A stretch of 64,000 nt of DNA, from contig CAWLCR010000065.1 in NCBI GenBank assembly GCA_963855995.1, positions 69,501 through 133,500 on the forward strand. The letters run 5' to 3'. A program made the position numbers and the translations under genes. A model generated the notes under the pieces. That model did not search any database and was not told where the DNA came from. It worked only from the letters and a program-made list of their open reading frames with translations. Position 1 is the first letter of the stretch. Every line of letters starts with the position of its first letter. Origin of the DNA: Muricea muricata (taxonomy: Eukaryota > Cnidaria > Anthozoa > Malacalcyonacea > Plexauridae). Below, one piece after another: positions 34,401 to 43,749 of this stretch.

Positions 34401-37053
34401 GGCCAAAGACTAAACGACAGAATTGGTATTTTCGAATTTCGGGTCTTTCCTTGTTCGGGTCATCAAACCATAAGAATCTAACCATTCGTCGGTCATCCGG
34501 TGCGATCTTTACTTGGTGGAATGCTTTTTCGATGTCTGCAATCATACCGATTGCATATCCTCTGAAGTTGATAATCACGTCAAAGAGATCAGGTACCAAG
34601 TTCGGTCCTTTTTCTAAACAATCGTTTATGGAAACGTTGCTGTTATCAGGCTTCGCTGAACCATCAAATACTACACGCAATTTGGTGGTTTCCTTGTCTT
34701 GCCGAACAACCCCATGATGTGGTAGATAGTATGTGCCTTCATCAGTGTCCTGTTCTTCGGAAACAGGCTCAATAATGCCGGATACTACTTGTTGTTGAAT
34801 AATTTTGTCATACTCTTGGAGAAGTTCTTTATCTTTCTTGAGACGTCTGTGGAGTTGTCTTAGACGGTTCGCACACGATGCATAACCATTCGATTCAGGC
34901 TGAGACTCAGGTTTCCATGGCAAGCTAACTTCGTAGCATTTTTCATCGTCATGATAGGTCAACTCTTTGAGGAACTTGTCATCATCTGTCTTCTCGTCAT
35001 AGATACCAAGTGACTCAGTATCCCAAAATCTGCGCAGTTCGTTCGTTAAGGTTTGGTTCTTGTCTTCGAAGGCAAATCTACTCTTTGCTGGATCTGAATT
35101 TCCTCTTAAAATGATCAGATTGGCAGATGAGGCCTCGTCTTTTATGTCCTTCTGCGTTGGACCGGAGATCACCCAACCAAATATAGTGTTAATAGCTACA
35201 GGGCCTTTGTCTCCTCGACAAATTTCATCAGTGACAACATCAAAATAATGATCAGACCCAATCAAAATGTCAATGTTTGTCGGAATATCATTAACCAGAC
35301 TAGAATCTGCAAGCTGTAAACCACGTAGATGAGGGTAGGACTCTACATCCAATTTCATTGAAAGGGGCGAGCATATTTTCGGGAAGGTAAGGGCGGAAAT
35401 TTCTATGGTCTCGGGTTTTGCTTGCAATTTTATCTTCACTTCATCACAGCGTTGTTTCGTGACCCGGTCTTCTCCAAACGTATTGAGGTTTAGTGTCTCA
35501 GTTCCCAAACTGTTCAAGCCAAGTTTTTCCTTCAACTGGTCGGTAACGTATGAGCGCTGGCTACCGCTGTCAAGTAAAATTCTCACTGGTACAAGTTCGC
35601 TGTCATCATGACTAAAGGCAAACGTTGTCGCAGTCTGTAAGAGGACCTCCCTTTTACGGGTTGAGCTTCTTGAAGGCTGGCTTACAGTCGATGTTGCTAC
35701 CGTATGTCCCTCTGGGTCTTTCTTTTCAGAGCCTTTCGAGTTGTCTTGTTTTGTTTGACTTTCCTTTGGAGGGTCATGTGCTTTGCATATTGATTGGTGA
35801 TGAAGTCCTTGACATCGTCGACATTTTTTGTCACATTGTTTCGTAATGTGTCCTTTTCGCAAACAAACAAAACAGCGATTATCTAGTTTTAGAATCTCTT
35901 TTCTCTTGCTGACGTCACGAACTTCTTCACACGAAGCGGAGTAATGAGGTTTCTGGCAAAATGCACATCGAATGGGAAATTTATTTTTCAAACCAGATTC
36001 TGAAGCCACGAGCGCTTTAGCTGAACCCAGGTCTCGAGCACCTGGACCATTGTGTTTTTTGTTCAGATTGCTAGCGTTAATTGGGATATTCTCACACACC
36101 TCTCGTGCTTCCACCTCTTTCTGGATGACATTTAGTAATTCTCCAATTTCCCACACATCCTTCGAAGTGTTTCGAGCAATTTGGATCCTAACTTCCTCTG
36201 GCAACTTTGACATTATTACCGGGATCAGTAAACTCCCGTACTGATCTGCCTTCACCCCGACAGCTTCTAGCCCCCTTACGTTCACACTAACCTTGTCGTA
36301 AATTAATCTAAGACTCGTTGCTTTGCTTCCACTACAAGTAGGCAATTTCAAAAGTTCGTCCATATGAGCTGCTATGACTTGCTGGGTTCTGCCAAATCGA
36401 AGATGGAGTATTTCAACAGCCGACTTGTAGTTATCTTCGGTTATGGTTAACCCTTGAATTGCATGTAGACCAGGTCCTTCTAACAGCGAATAAAGATAGT
36501 TAAATTTGTCGATGGGTGTCAAATTTGGGTTGTTGTCTACAGCGCTCTGAAAGCTATCCCAGAAGGTGCGAAACTTGGTTATTTCACCATTAAACCTTGG
36601 CAGGGATAACTTTGGCAATCGAGTTTTTTGTACAAACTGGGCCATAGGCATAGATACTGGATTTGTTTCCGGACTCGAGTGTTCAATTACAGATTCGGTG
36701 GTAATTTCGGTTGACACGGACACTGGAGATTCGTTGCTTGTTTTTGCCTGGTGCTTCTTCGCGAATAACTGTTCGATTTTGTTCTTGGTTTCGTAAACTC
36801 TCGATTTTATTTCCTCAGATTCCTCGATGTCCTTCCCAATGTCTTTTATGTCGCATTCTTCAAGTATTTCGCTATCGAGCTTTATTACTAAAGCAAGTTT
36901 TTCGTTAAGGAGCTTGTTTAGCGTTGTTAAACGATCCAGTTTGGACTGATCCACCTCTCCAGACATGTGCTCTATCGCTTCTTTCATATACTTCGTAAGG
37001 ACCCCTCGATTCGCCGAGCGAATTGCTCGTTTTCGTTCAATGGCTTCGCTCAT
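31435..37053 (-). CDS. BEL/Pao Gag-Pol polyprotein, intact
   Basis: One frame of 1872 residues from ATG 37053. Order of regions: N-terminal coil; gag-like region with LPRFNGE...FWDSF (about 150); zinc knuckles CAFCQKPHYSASC, CFVCLRKGH and CRRCQGLHH (about 363-410); aspartic protease LLDSGSQRSYV (about 493); reverse transcriptase LRVVFDGSAK and the YVDD active site in FYVDDF (about 919); RNase H with FSDAS (about 1115); integrase with the HH...CVVC zinc site (about 1440-1475), DDE residues at GIDFAG, TDNAKTF and the Glu of GGFWERM (about 1512, 1575, 1622); and the C-terminal DUF5641-type tail. The fused gag-pol frame and YVDD are typical of BEL/Pao. No disruption is seen. Confidence 0.96.
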   Translation of the reverse strand: MSEAIERKRAIRSANRGVLTKYMKEAIEHMSGEVDQSKLDRLTTLNKLLNEKLALVIKLDSEILEECDIKDIGKDIEESEEIKSRVYETKNKIEQLFAKKHQAKTSNESPVSVSTEITTESVIEHSSPETNPVSMPMAQFVQKTRLPKLSLPRFNGEITKFRTFWDSFQSAVDNNPNLTPIDKFNYLYSLLEGPGLHAIQGLTITEDNYKSAVEILHLRFGRTQQVIAAHMDELLKLPTCSGSKATSLRLIYDKVSVNVRGLEAVGVKADQYGSLLIPVIMSKLPEEVRIQIARNTSKDVWEIGELLNVIQKEVEAREVCENIPINASNLNKKHNGPGARDLGSAKALVASESGLKNKFPIRCAFCQKPHYSASCEEVRDVSKRKEILKLDNRCFVCLRKGHITKQCDKKCRRCQGLHHQSICKAHDPPKESQTKQDNSKGSEKKDPEGHTVATSTVSQPSRSSTRKREVLLQTATTFAFSHDDSELVPVRILLDSGSQRSYVTDQLKEKLGLNSLGTETLNLNTFGEDRVTKQRCDEVKIKLQAKPETIEISALTFPKICSPLSMKLDVESYPHLRGLQLADSSLVNDIPTNIDILIGSDHYFDVVTDEICRGDKGPVAINTIFGWVISGPTQKDIKDEASSANLIILRGNSDPAKSRFAFEDKNQTLTNELRRFWDTESLGIYDEKTDDDKFLKELTYHDDEKCYEVSLPWKPESQPESNGYASCANRLRQLHRRLKKDKELLQEYDKIIQQQVVSGIIEPVSEEQDTDEGTYYLPHHGVVRQDKETTKLRVVFDGSAKPDNSNVSINDCLEKGPNLVPDLFDVIINFRGYAIGMIADIEKAFHQVKIAPDDRRMVRFLWFDDPNKERPEIRKYQFCRLVFGLVSSPAILTSVLNHHLAVNEEKNPEIVSLLRKSFYVDDFAGGASNDSEAVEIYEGSQSLMSTGGFTLRKWHTNSKHLQEKIATDQAPNLIEMNDDNLARSTETSDNGQARKEPVKVLGIPWDVDEDTLLHDYVKLSRYATTLSATKRSVLQLSAKIFDPIGLLTPFTIKMKTFFQELCLAKIDWDDELKGELLVKWKRLVQNLADLKDIKVPRCYFKRKEFPPVKHELHGFSDASNKAYAAVVYLRTEHANGDIEVNLVASKSRVAPMKRQSIPRLELLGATILTRLVKSVREAMNFLVTPPEVYLWSDSYTVLCWIRNDKAWKPYVQNRVKEIRELLDRVHWRFCPGEINIADLPSRGCTAEDLVRSHNWWTGPEFLNHSPECWPREPQQGCIHNEEKALVELKKTSPTIVYSMSNPSTNCDRQTSDIGNIIDMSRYSTKLRLLRVTATVRRCAKRWKNPHHKFESTELTAKELQEAERILIRNIQEHEFQCELQYLAGASKILTPVVSRLGLVLDEDGLIRCEGRIQNSSQEQEAKRPVILPSKHYFTELVIREHHAVVHHNGIRDTLNSIRERYWIQRGREAVKKVVRRCVVCRKMEAKPFATPKTPQLPTCRVSEEPPFSNTGIDFAGPVYVKNSSCNNRQQDKVYIALFTCASTRALHLELVENMSAATFLQAFRRFISRRGLPNKILTDNAKTFKSASKEVRMISESKDVKRYFANRRVTWEFITEKAPWHGGFWERMVRSVKRCLKKAIGLASLSFGELHTLLVEIEATLNNRPMTFVYDDEQSISYALTPSHLIYGRQISSVPNDKHYDIVSANHLLTKRAKYHQRVLNQFIKQWRTEYLLSLRESSKTNLKDSDNGPMAVGDMVILRNDNTRRMFWKLAKVEELLPSSDGVVRSAKVRVNGEGGKPITLRRPIQHLIPLEVRATTKEEDVRDRSREEEDVRDISRTDQPNAEKLRNNQIQRMRRKAAIAGEMARRLSIT

Positions 37054-37147
37054 ACTTCTTCGCTAAAAATCGCTAAAAATACACGTCGTTTTTTCGATTA
37101 TAACTCTTCAAATTCGGTTAACTCGCCCCACGTTGGGCGCCATTTTC

Positions 37148-37327
37148 TGTACGATACAGTTAATTGAAAACAATAAGCTTTATTTTCCTTAAAATATAAA
37201 ATAAACTTCGAAAAATAAACTACAAACGTATTTTGTTTCGATTTACAACAACAACCTATTTCCCGCCAAAATACATAAATTAATACGCCGTCAAAAATAG
37301 CGGCGCAAAATATAACTGTTTACGACA
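37148..37327 (-). repeat. 5' LTR of BEL/Pao element
   Basis: 180 bases matching 31180-31358. On the minus strand it precedes the primer-binding site (37146-37125) and the gag start codon at 37053. Confidence 0.95.
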
Positions 37328-37364
37328 CCCGCTTTTCCACAGCCGTACTTCATGTTTTATTTCT

Positions 37365-37680
37365 GTATTAACAACGTGCCATTTTACAACATTTCATTTC
37401 ACAACATGCTCTTTTTATAACATGCCATTTCACAACACGCTCTTTAATTTATAACATGCCATTTCAAAATATGCCATTTCACGATATGCCATTTCAAAAC
37501 ATGCCATTGTACAACAAGCTATTTCACAATATGCCGTTTCAAAACATGCTATTTTACAACAAGCTATTTTAGAATATACCATTTCAAAACATGCCATTTC
37601 ACAACATGCTCTTTTATAACATGCCATTTCAAAATATGCCATTTCAAAACATGCCATTTTACAACAAGCTATTTCACAAG
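37365..37680. repeat. Degenerate ACATGCCATTTC minisatellite
   Basis: Irregular tandem copies of units such as CAACATGCCATTTC, AAAATATGCCATTTC and CAACAAGCTATTTC. The same unit reappears at 39985-40040 on the far side of repeat copy 1. The long frame on the minus strand (many MACFEMAY-like repeats) is an artefact of the repeat. Confidence 0.9.
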
Positions 37681-38378
37681 TCACAACGATCTTGTCTAAA
37701 AGAACACACGAATGACCACGAGTGACCTCGAATGACCACGAGTGACCACGAATGACCACGAGTAACCACGAATGACCACGAGTGACCACAAATGACCCAC
37801 GAATATTACTTCCGCGTTTCACGCAATAAAAAATATTTATACACCGAACACATATAAAACCCAACTTGTAGAGGATTGCAAGCAACGAAATGCGGGTAGC
37901 GAATTGCGAAAAGCGGATAGGGGATCACAGCCATATTTCTAAAAAGCTAAAGGCGGGAACTTTTCGTACAGCAATCACTGAACACCCTTTTGATAATCAC
38001 GTCACCGAAACCATTTTGGCTTGGGAACCTCGCTTTCATCAATAAAAGACGCAAGACCATTGGCTTACAATTCTTGAGAGTGTTTCTCCTCATTGACGTA
38101 ATTATGCATAGATTGCATTGATTAGGTGTTGAAGTTGAAAAGTTTACGTGCGACAGTTCTCATTTAAAAGTCGTTATAATCAATTAGCATTACACTGAGC
38201 TTATACGATTAGCAATTAGGCCAGATTAATTAGCATTGAGCATGAGCCGACTGTTTAGGAAAGATCACAATGCAAATCAGAACAAACTAGAATATATTGA
38301 TTATTGCCTGTGACAACATTAGCTGGAAATCTGCATTGTCTGTACAAAACAGATAACATTGTTCTGTCATATCCTCGT

Positions 38379-38751
38379 CAAAGAGTAGAGACTACAAAGA
38401 GGGACCACTTCATTCAAAAAAGCGTAAGGTGTTGTCGTCATGATACGTCATGGGCGCCATGTTCCTAGCCAGTGCCCTAAACAGAAGCATTTCCCCCCGG
38501 TATTAGTGACCATTTTTAATATTTCCGGGGGGTGACTTCCTCTGTTTAGGGCACTGGCTAGGAACATGGCGCCCATGACGAATACTGCATGCTCGTTCCC
38601 CCCGGAAATATTAAAAATGGTTATTAATACCGGGGGGAAATGCTTCTGTTTAGGGCACTGGCTAGGAACATGGCGCCCATGACGTATCATGACGACAGCA
38701 CCTTACGCTTTTTTGAATGAAGTGGTCCCTCTTTGTAGTCTCTACTCTTTG
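38379..38751. mobile_element. Palindromic MITE inserted in copy 1
   Basis: CAAAGAGTAGAGACTACAAA and its complement form the ends; the interior repeats GTCATGGGCGCCATGTTCCT and CCCCCCGG motifs in mirror order. Flanks are TCCTCGT at 38372-38378 and 38752-38758. The matching stretch of copy 2 (about 41908-41918) has a single uninterrupted copy of this site, directly confirming an insertion with a 7-bp target duplication (8 if one more base is counted). Confidence 0.9.
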
Positions 38752-39531
38752 TCCTCGTACTGTCGCACGTCTCTGTGACGTGTTAAATGTCAACTTTACT
38801 AATAGCTATACACTTTACACTTTTCATACGAAACTCAACATAAAATATCAACTTTTACGCCTTATGCACGCCTATTCATATACGGAAATTTTGAAATTTT
38901 ATAAATTTTGAACCTTTGGGGTATTCTACGAAAATATGCAATATAATTTGTTACTAAAAAACTTTAATATCAAAATCCAATATCAAAAATTCAAAGAGTA
39001 TATTACAATCTTGGACAAAACTTGTTGAAACACATTGAAATTTTGAAGACAAGATACGCGTGCCCTTCTCGACTGATTTAAATGCTCACAATTTTTATTC
39101 TAAACCCCCTCTCCCCCAGTTCAATGTTGACATAATTCGACAGCCGCATGTCCGAAGCATAGGTATCATCTCAACAACATTGAATTGGGGGGTGTGTGTG
39201 GGGACGGGGGCAAAAAGAATTACACAAACACTGCGAAAATGACAAATGATCGCTCATGTGTCTCAACAATTTTGTCCAAGATTGCAGGTCCTTAAGATTA
39301 CCGGACATGACGTCAAATCGGAACCACAAATCAGTTTTCTTAAGAAAAGCTTTGATTTTATTGCTTTACAGTAGTTCCATTTCCACTATATTCCCGATTT
39401 GATGACATGATTGTTTTAATAACAATTATAATTCAAATTTTCTTAGATTACTTGAAACGCTGGAAATTCAAAATTCTCGCTTGCGCACTTCAACTTTATA
39501 TAGAGTAACCCTATAAAAACGTAAGTTCACA

Positions 39532-39712
39532 CTACAAAACTTGAATTTTTAAATCAAATGTGGCCACGTACTGCCGTTGCTCTTCGGTCAGGCGTTCGCA
39601 CGTGTAGCGATCGACAGTTACAATACCAGTGAAGACAGGATTCTTTTTCGTAATGTGGGCACAAGAAGGATGATAGTAGATGCTAGAGAAATCTGGACTA
39701 AATAAAAATTGT
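39532..39712 (-). pseudogene. Captured exon-like fragment in copy 1
   Basis: After a plausible acceptor (TTTTTATTTAG) near 39711 the frame reads SPDFSSIYYHPSCAH, VFTGIVTVDRYTC and LTEEQRQYVATFDLK to a stop at 39532. It looks like a genuine protein-coding exon rather than random frame, but the parent gene was not recognised. The homologous stretch in copy 2 (about 40960-41125) lacks one base after GTGCCCAC, which breaks the frame. Capture by a non-autonomous element (Pack-MULE style) is the inference. Confidence 0.45.
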
Positions 39713-42075
39713 CCAGTCCGATCATCTCGTCTTCTGGTTCTTCGGTCCACGTTTTTATCGTTCAGTGGTGAAAAAAATTAAGCCAATTATGCAACCAAAC
39801 AGATTCCAACTAGTTCTTTTCAAACTTTAAAAATTATTTTGGGTTCAAGTAGATTTTCCGCATTTTTGCCCACATAAGCCAAAAATATTATCAGCTGGTC
39901 CCTCAATAATGGGTTACTTTGGTGGTCACTCGTGGTCATTCGTTGTCATTCGTGGTCACTCGTGTGTACTTTTAGACAAGACTATTTCACAATATGCCAT
40001 TTCGAAACATGCCATTTCAAAACACGCTATTCAACAGCAAGCAATTTATGAACAAGTTATTTCGTTTAACAAAGACTTATGTGATTGCGCGGTTTCTTAA
40101 AGTTTGTACATTGTACGAACAAACAAGCTGAATATTTTTAACCGAATTTACGAGGTTGTATTAGATTCAAATCGTAAGTTCGGGATGTAAAAGTAATTTT
40201 CAAATATCATTAATAATTCATAAGATTATTGGCCAATCATGTCAACCACAATAGGTCATATGAGGTGGCTTTATACCTGATAAAGTGCTAATTAGGATGA
40301 CACTTTATACAATCTGTCACGTTCATTAGTATTCTTTATATAATGTTGCATCCTATTTAGCATTACAATGCGGCGTATTTGAAGTCCTTTGATACACTCG
40401 GACAATCGCGTTTTATCATATCTATAAACGCTCGGCTGCGCCTCGCGTTTTAAATATGATAAAACGCTCCTTCTCGTGTATTAAATAGTACTTAAACTCT
40501 AGTAAATCATAATGTATTATAAGTTGTTATAATATAGCATTTGAACGCTCATTGCCTTAGAGCCGTGTTCATCTGTGGAAGTTATTTTATATTGTTTTTT
40601 GTATTAAGAAATATAAGACATTTTCCCGTATTTATACTGCTATTTCAATAGCACTTATGTGAGTTTTTCCTAAAGCTATTGTCCTCGGTCTTGTCTAAAA
40701 GTACACACGAGTGACCACGAATGACCACGAGTGACCACCAAAGTAACCCATTATTGAGGGACCAGCTGATAATATTTTTGGCTTATGTGGGCAAAAATGC
40801 GGAAAATCTACTTGAACCCAAAATAATTTTTAAAGTTTGAAAAGAACTAGTTGGAATCTGTTTGGTTGCATAATTGGCTTAATTTTTTTCACCACCGAAC
40901 GATAAAAACGTGGACCGAAGAACCAGAAGACGAGATGATCGTACTGGACAATTTTTATTTAGTCCAGATTTCTCTAGCACCTACTATCATCCTTCTTGTG
41001 CCCACTTACGAAAAAGAATCCTGTCTTCACTGGTATTGTAACTGTCGATCGCTACACGTGCGAACGCCTGACCGAAGAGCAACGGCAGTACGTGGCCACA
41101 TTTGATTTAAAAATTCAAGTTTTGTAATGTGAACTTACGTTTTTATAGGGTTACTCTATATAAAGTTGAAGTGCGCAAGCGAGAATTTTGAATTTCCAGC
41201 GTTTCAAGTAATCTAAGAAAGTTTGAATTATAATTGTTATTAAAACAATAATGTCATCAAATCGGGAATATTGTGGAAATGGAACTACTGTAAAGCAATA
41301 AAATCAAAGCTTTTCTTAAGAAAACTGATTTGTGGTTCCGATTTGACGTCATGTCCGGTAATCTTAAGGACCTGCAATCTTGGACAAAATTGTTGAGACA
41401 CATGAGCGATCATTTGTCATTTTCGCAGTGTTTGTATAATTCTTTTTGCCCCCGTCCCCACACACACACACACCCCAATTCAATGTTGTTGAGATGATAC
41501 CTATGCTTCGGACATGCGGCTGTCGAATTATGTCAACATTGAACTGCGGGAGAGGGGGTTTAGAATAAAAATTACGAGCATTTAAATCAGTCGAGAAGGG
41601 CACGCGTATCTTGTCTTCAAAATTTCAATGTGTCTCAACAAGTTTTGTCCAAGATTGTAACATGCTCTTTGAATTTTTGATATTGGATTTTGATATTAAA
41701 GTTTTTTAGTAACAAATTATATTGCATATTTTCGTAGAATACCCCAAAGGTACAAATTTATAAAATTTCAAAATTTCCATACATGAATAGGCGTGCATAA
41801 GGCGTAAAAAGTTGATATTTTATGTTGAGTTTCGTATGAAAAGTGTAAAGTGTATAGCTATTAGTAAAGTTGACATTTAATCACGTCACAGAGAGGTGCG
41901 ACAGCACGAGGATATGACAGAACAATGTTATCTGTTTTGTACAGACAATGCAGATTTCCAGCTAATGTTGTCACAGGCAATAATCAATATATTCTAGTTT
42001 GTTCTGGTTTGCATTGTGATCTTCCCTAAACAATCAGCTCATGCTCAATGCTAATTAATCTGGCCTAATTGCTTA

Positions 42076-42667
42076 TCCCATATGTGTCATGAAAGCGGGC
42101 TTCTGATTGGTTCTCAGCAGGTAAGTTTTTTTCGAACTAACCTGTTTTTTCCGAACTTACCCGCTTTTCTCTTTATCGATAAAACCGGCTTTCTGATTGG
42201 TTACAAAAACCCGAACTTACCTGCTTGCTGCTTACGCTGCCGTCCGCCTCAAACTGCTCAACAACAATGGCGAACAAAATTTAGCTGATGATTAAACCTA
42301 CACTTTAAAGAACATTTTTGGGCTAAAGACGTCACAGAAACCAAGCAAAAAGAAACGGAAAATTGTAAACTAAAGACAATAGAGAGCCTGATAAAGAAAT
42401 ATTAAGAGACCAATAAGTTTAAGAAGAGAAAATGTTGACAAAATACATCGGCGACTCGGCGAGAATCGGAAAACAACACAAGAAGATAAGTCTAGTATGG
42501 GATAAAAACCCAACTTACTTGCAGGTTCGGTTGGTTCGGGATTAACGCACCTCGGGGTCTGACAGCTGTCCGAACCTACCTCGCTTCGCTCGGTAGGTTC
42601 GAACAGCTGTCAGACCCCTCGGTGCGTTAATCCCGAACCAACCTCCCTGCAAGTAAGTTTGTTATAT
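42076..42667. mobile_element. Insertion in copy 2 with internal hairpin
   Basis: About 590 bases absent from copy 1, bounded by CTAATTGCTTA on one side and TCGTATAAGC on the other. It contains a 147-bp hairpin (42515-42661) built on GGTTCGGGATTAACGCACC and GACAGCTGTCCGAACCTACC. No ORF; boundaries approximate. Confidence 0.7.
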
Positions 42668-42940
42668 AATCGTATAAGCTCAGTGTAATGCTAATTGTTA
42701 AAACGACTTTTAAATGAGAACTGTCGCACGTAAACTTTTCAACTTCAACACCTAGTCAATGCAATGTACCCATAATTACGTCAATGAGGAGAAACACTCT
42801 CAAGAATTGTAAGCCAATGGTCTTGCGTCTTTTATTGATGAAAGCGAGGTTCCCAAGCCAAAATGGTTTCGGTGACGTGATTATCAAAAGGGTGTTCAGT
42901 GATTGCTGTACGAAAAGTTCCCGCCTTTAGCTTTTTAGTA

Positions 42941-43429
42941 ATAGAGACCTTTAGTTTGGCGTTTACGGCAAACGGCAAACCTGAGACACGTCCTTTGAGA
43001 TAGAAATAGAACTAGTGACCGTGAAATGTTTTACCTATACGAACTATTAATAAGAATAAATACACTGCACATAGATAGATCGTTCGATCACAAACACTTG
43101 CTGACTGACGTCAATTATTTTCCTGCTTACATGGCTTTACGTTTGAATTGTGGCGTTTCATGTTTGAATTCTACAATTGAGCTGCTAGACATGCTCATAG
43201 CAGCTCACTACAAACGTGAAACGTCAACTCGAACGTCAAGCGATTGAGGCCCTAAACTGTTTTCCGTCAGTGATACCTTTCGGTGGTCATACAAGTACAT
43301 CGTAGATCAGTATTTTCGATTTATTGAATACATCGTTTAGTTTGAGCACGTCACGGTTCATGATTTCGTTTTTATAATAATGAACACGCTTGAGGTTTGC
43401 CGTTTGCCGTAAACGCCAAAGGTCTCTAT
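42941..43429. mobile_element. TA-flanked MITE inserted in copy 2
   Basis: Inverted termini ATAGAGACCTTTAGTTTGGC (and inverse, GCCAAAGGTCTCTAT) continue through GTTTACGGCAAACGGCAAACC. Flanked by TA at 42939-42940 and 43430-43431; absent from the equivalent place in copy 1 (about 37935-37945). A TA duplication suggests a Tc1/mariner-type mover. 489 bp, no ORF. Confidence 0.8.
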
Positions 43430-43749
43430 TATGTCTGTGATCCCCTATCCGCTTTTCGCAATTCGCTACCCGCATTACGTTGCTTGCAATCCTCTACAAG
43501 TTGGTTTTTATATGTGTTCGGTGGATAAATATTTTTTATTGCGTGAAACGCGGAAGTAATATTCGTGGGTCATTTGTGGTCACTCGTGGTCATTCGAGGT
43601 CATTCGTGTGTTCTTTTAGACAAGATCATTGTCCTCACCACCAAGTCTCACTTTCATGTAAAGAGAACGTATGCGTCAATACGAGGCTTGGTGGTGAGGA
43701 CAATAGCTTTAGGGAAAACCCGCATAAGTGCTATTAAGGTTGTCCGCGT

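Larger units (their letters stand above)
31180..37327 (-). mobile_element. Complete BEL/Pao LTR retrotransposon
   Basis: Bounded by near-identical LTRs (31180-31358 and 37148-37327) that start TGTACGATACAG and end TTTACGACA. Next to the right-hand (5') LTR, read on the minus strand, is TGGCGCCCAACGTGGGGC, a typical BEL/Pao-type primer-binding site. Both flanks carry CCCGCTTTTC directly adjacent to the LTRs (31170-31179 and 37328-37337), consistent with a target duplication that may look longer than real because the site is repetitive. The element sits just outside the right arm of the candidate MULE. Intact ORF and matching LTRs suggest a young copy. Confidence 0.95.
37688..39983 (+). mobile_element. 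Non-autonomous long element, copy 1
   Basis: Terminal inverted repeats GATCTTGTCTAAAAGAACAC and GTCTTGTCTAAAAGTACACA (read inward), both followed by 10-bp tandem units of the GTGACCACGA type (37705-37800; 39915-39965). The body is homologous, inverted, to 40687-43627. It lies within the ACATGCCATTTC minisatellite, whose units flank both ends. It contains a 373-bp hairpin MITE at 38379-38751 that copy 2 lacks. It carries a short spliced-looking minus-strand frame (39532-39710). Confidence 0.85.
40687..43627 (-). mobile_element. Non-autonomous long element, copy 2, with 9-bp target duplication
   Basis: Ends GGTCTTGTCTAAAAGTACAC and GATCTTGTCTAAAAGAACAC (read inward). The exact 9-bp direct repeat ATTGTCCTC flanks it at 40678-40686 and 43628-43636. 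The site lies in a palindromic MITE (left remnant from about 40647; right part to about 43736), whose AATAGCACTTATG ends still pair. Nine-base duplications are characteristic of MULEs, so this is probably a MULE-type non-autonomous element. Two later insertions enlarge it: about 42076-42667 and 42941-43429. Confidence 0.85.
40647..43736. mobile_element. Palindromic MITE interrupted by copy 2
   Basis: Left remnant 40647-40686 (AATAGCACTTATGTGAG through TAAAGCTATTGTCCTC) and right part 43628-43736 (ATTGTCCTCACCACCAAG...GGTGGTGAGGACAATAGC through CATAAGTGCTATT) make one hairpin element if copy 2 and one target duplication are removed. Confidence 0.75.

Noticed and set aside
34451-36908. Several plus-strand frames of 60-90 residues
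   Set aside because: Shadows of the BEL/Pao polyprotein, which is clearly coded on the minus strand.
37430-37885. 151-residue minus-strand frame rich in Cys-Met-Ala repeats
   Set aside because: Translation of the ACATGCCATTTC minisatellite plus the end of copy 1; the repeated residues come from the DNA repeat.
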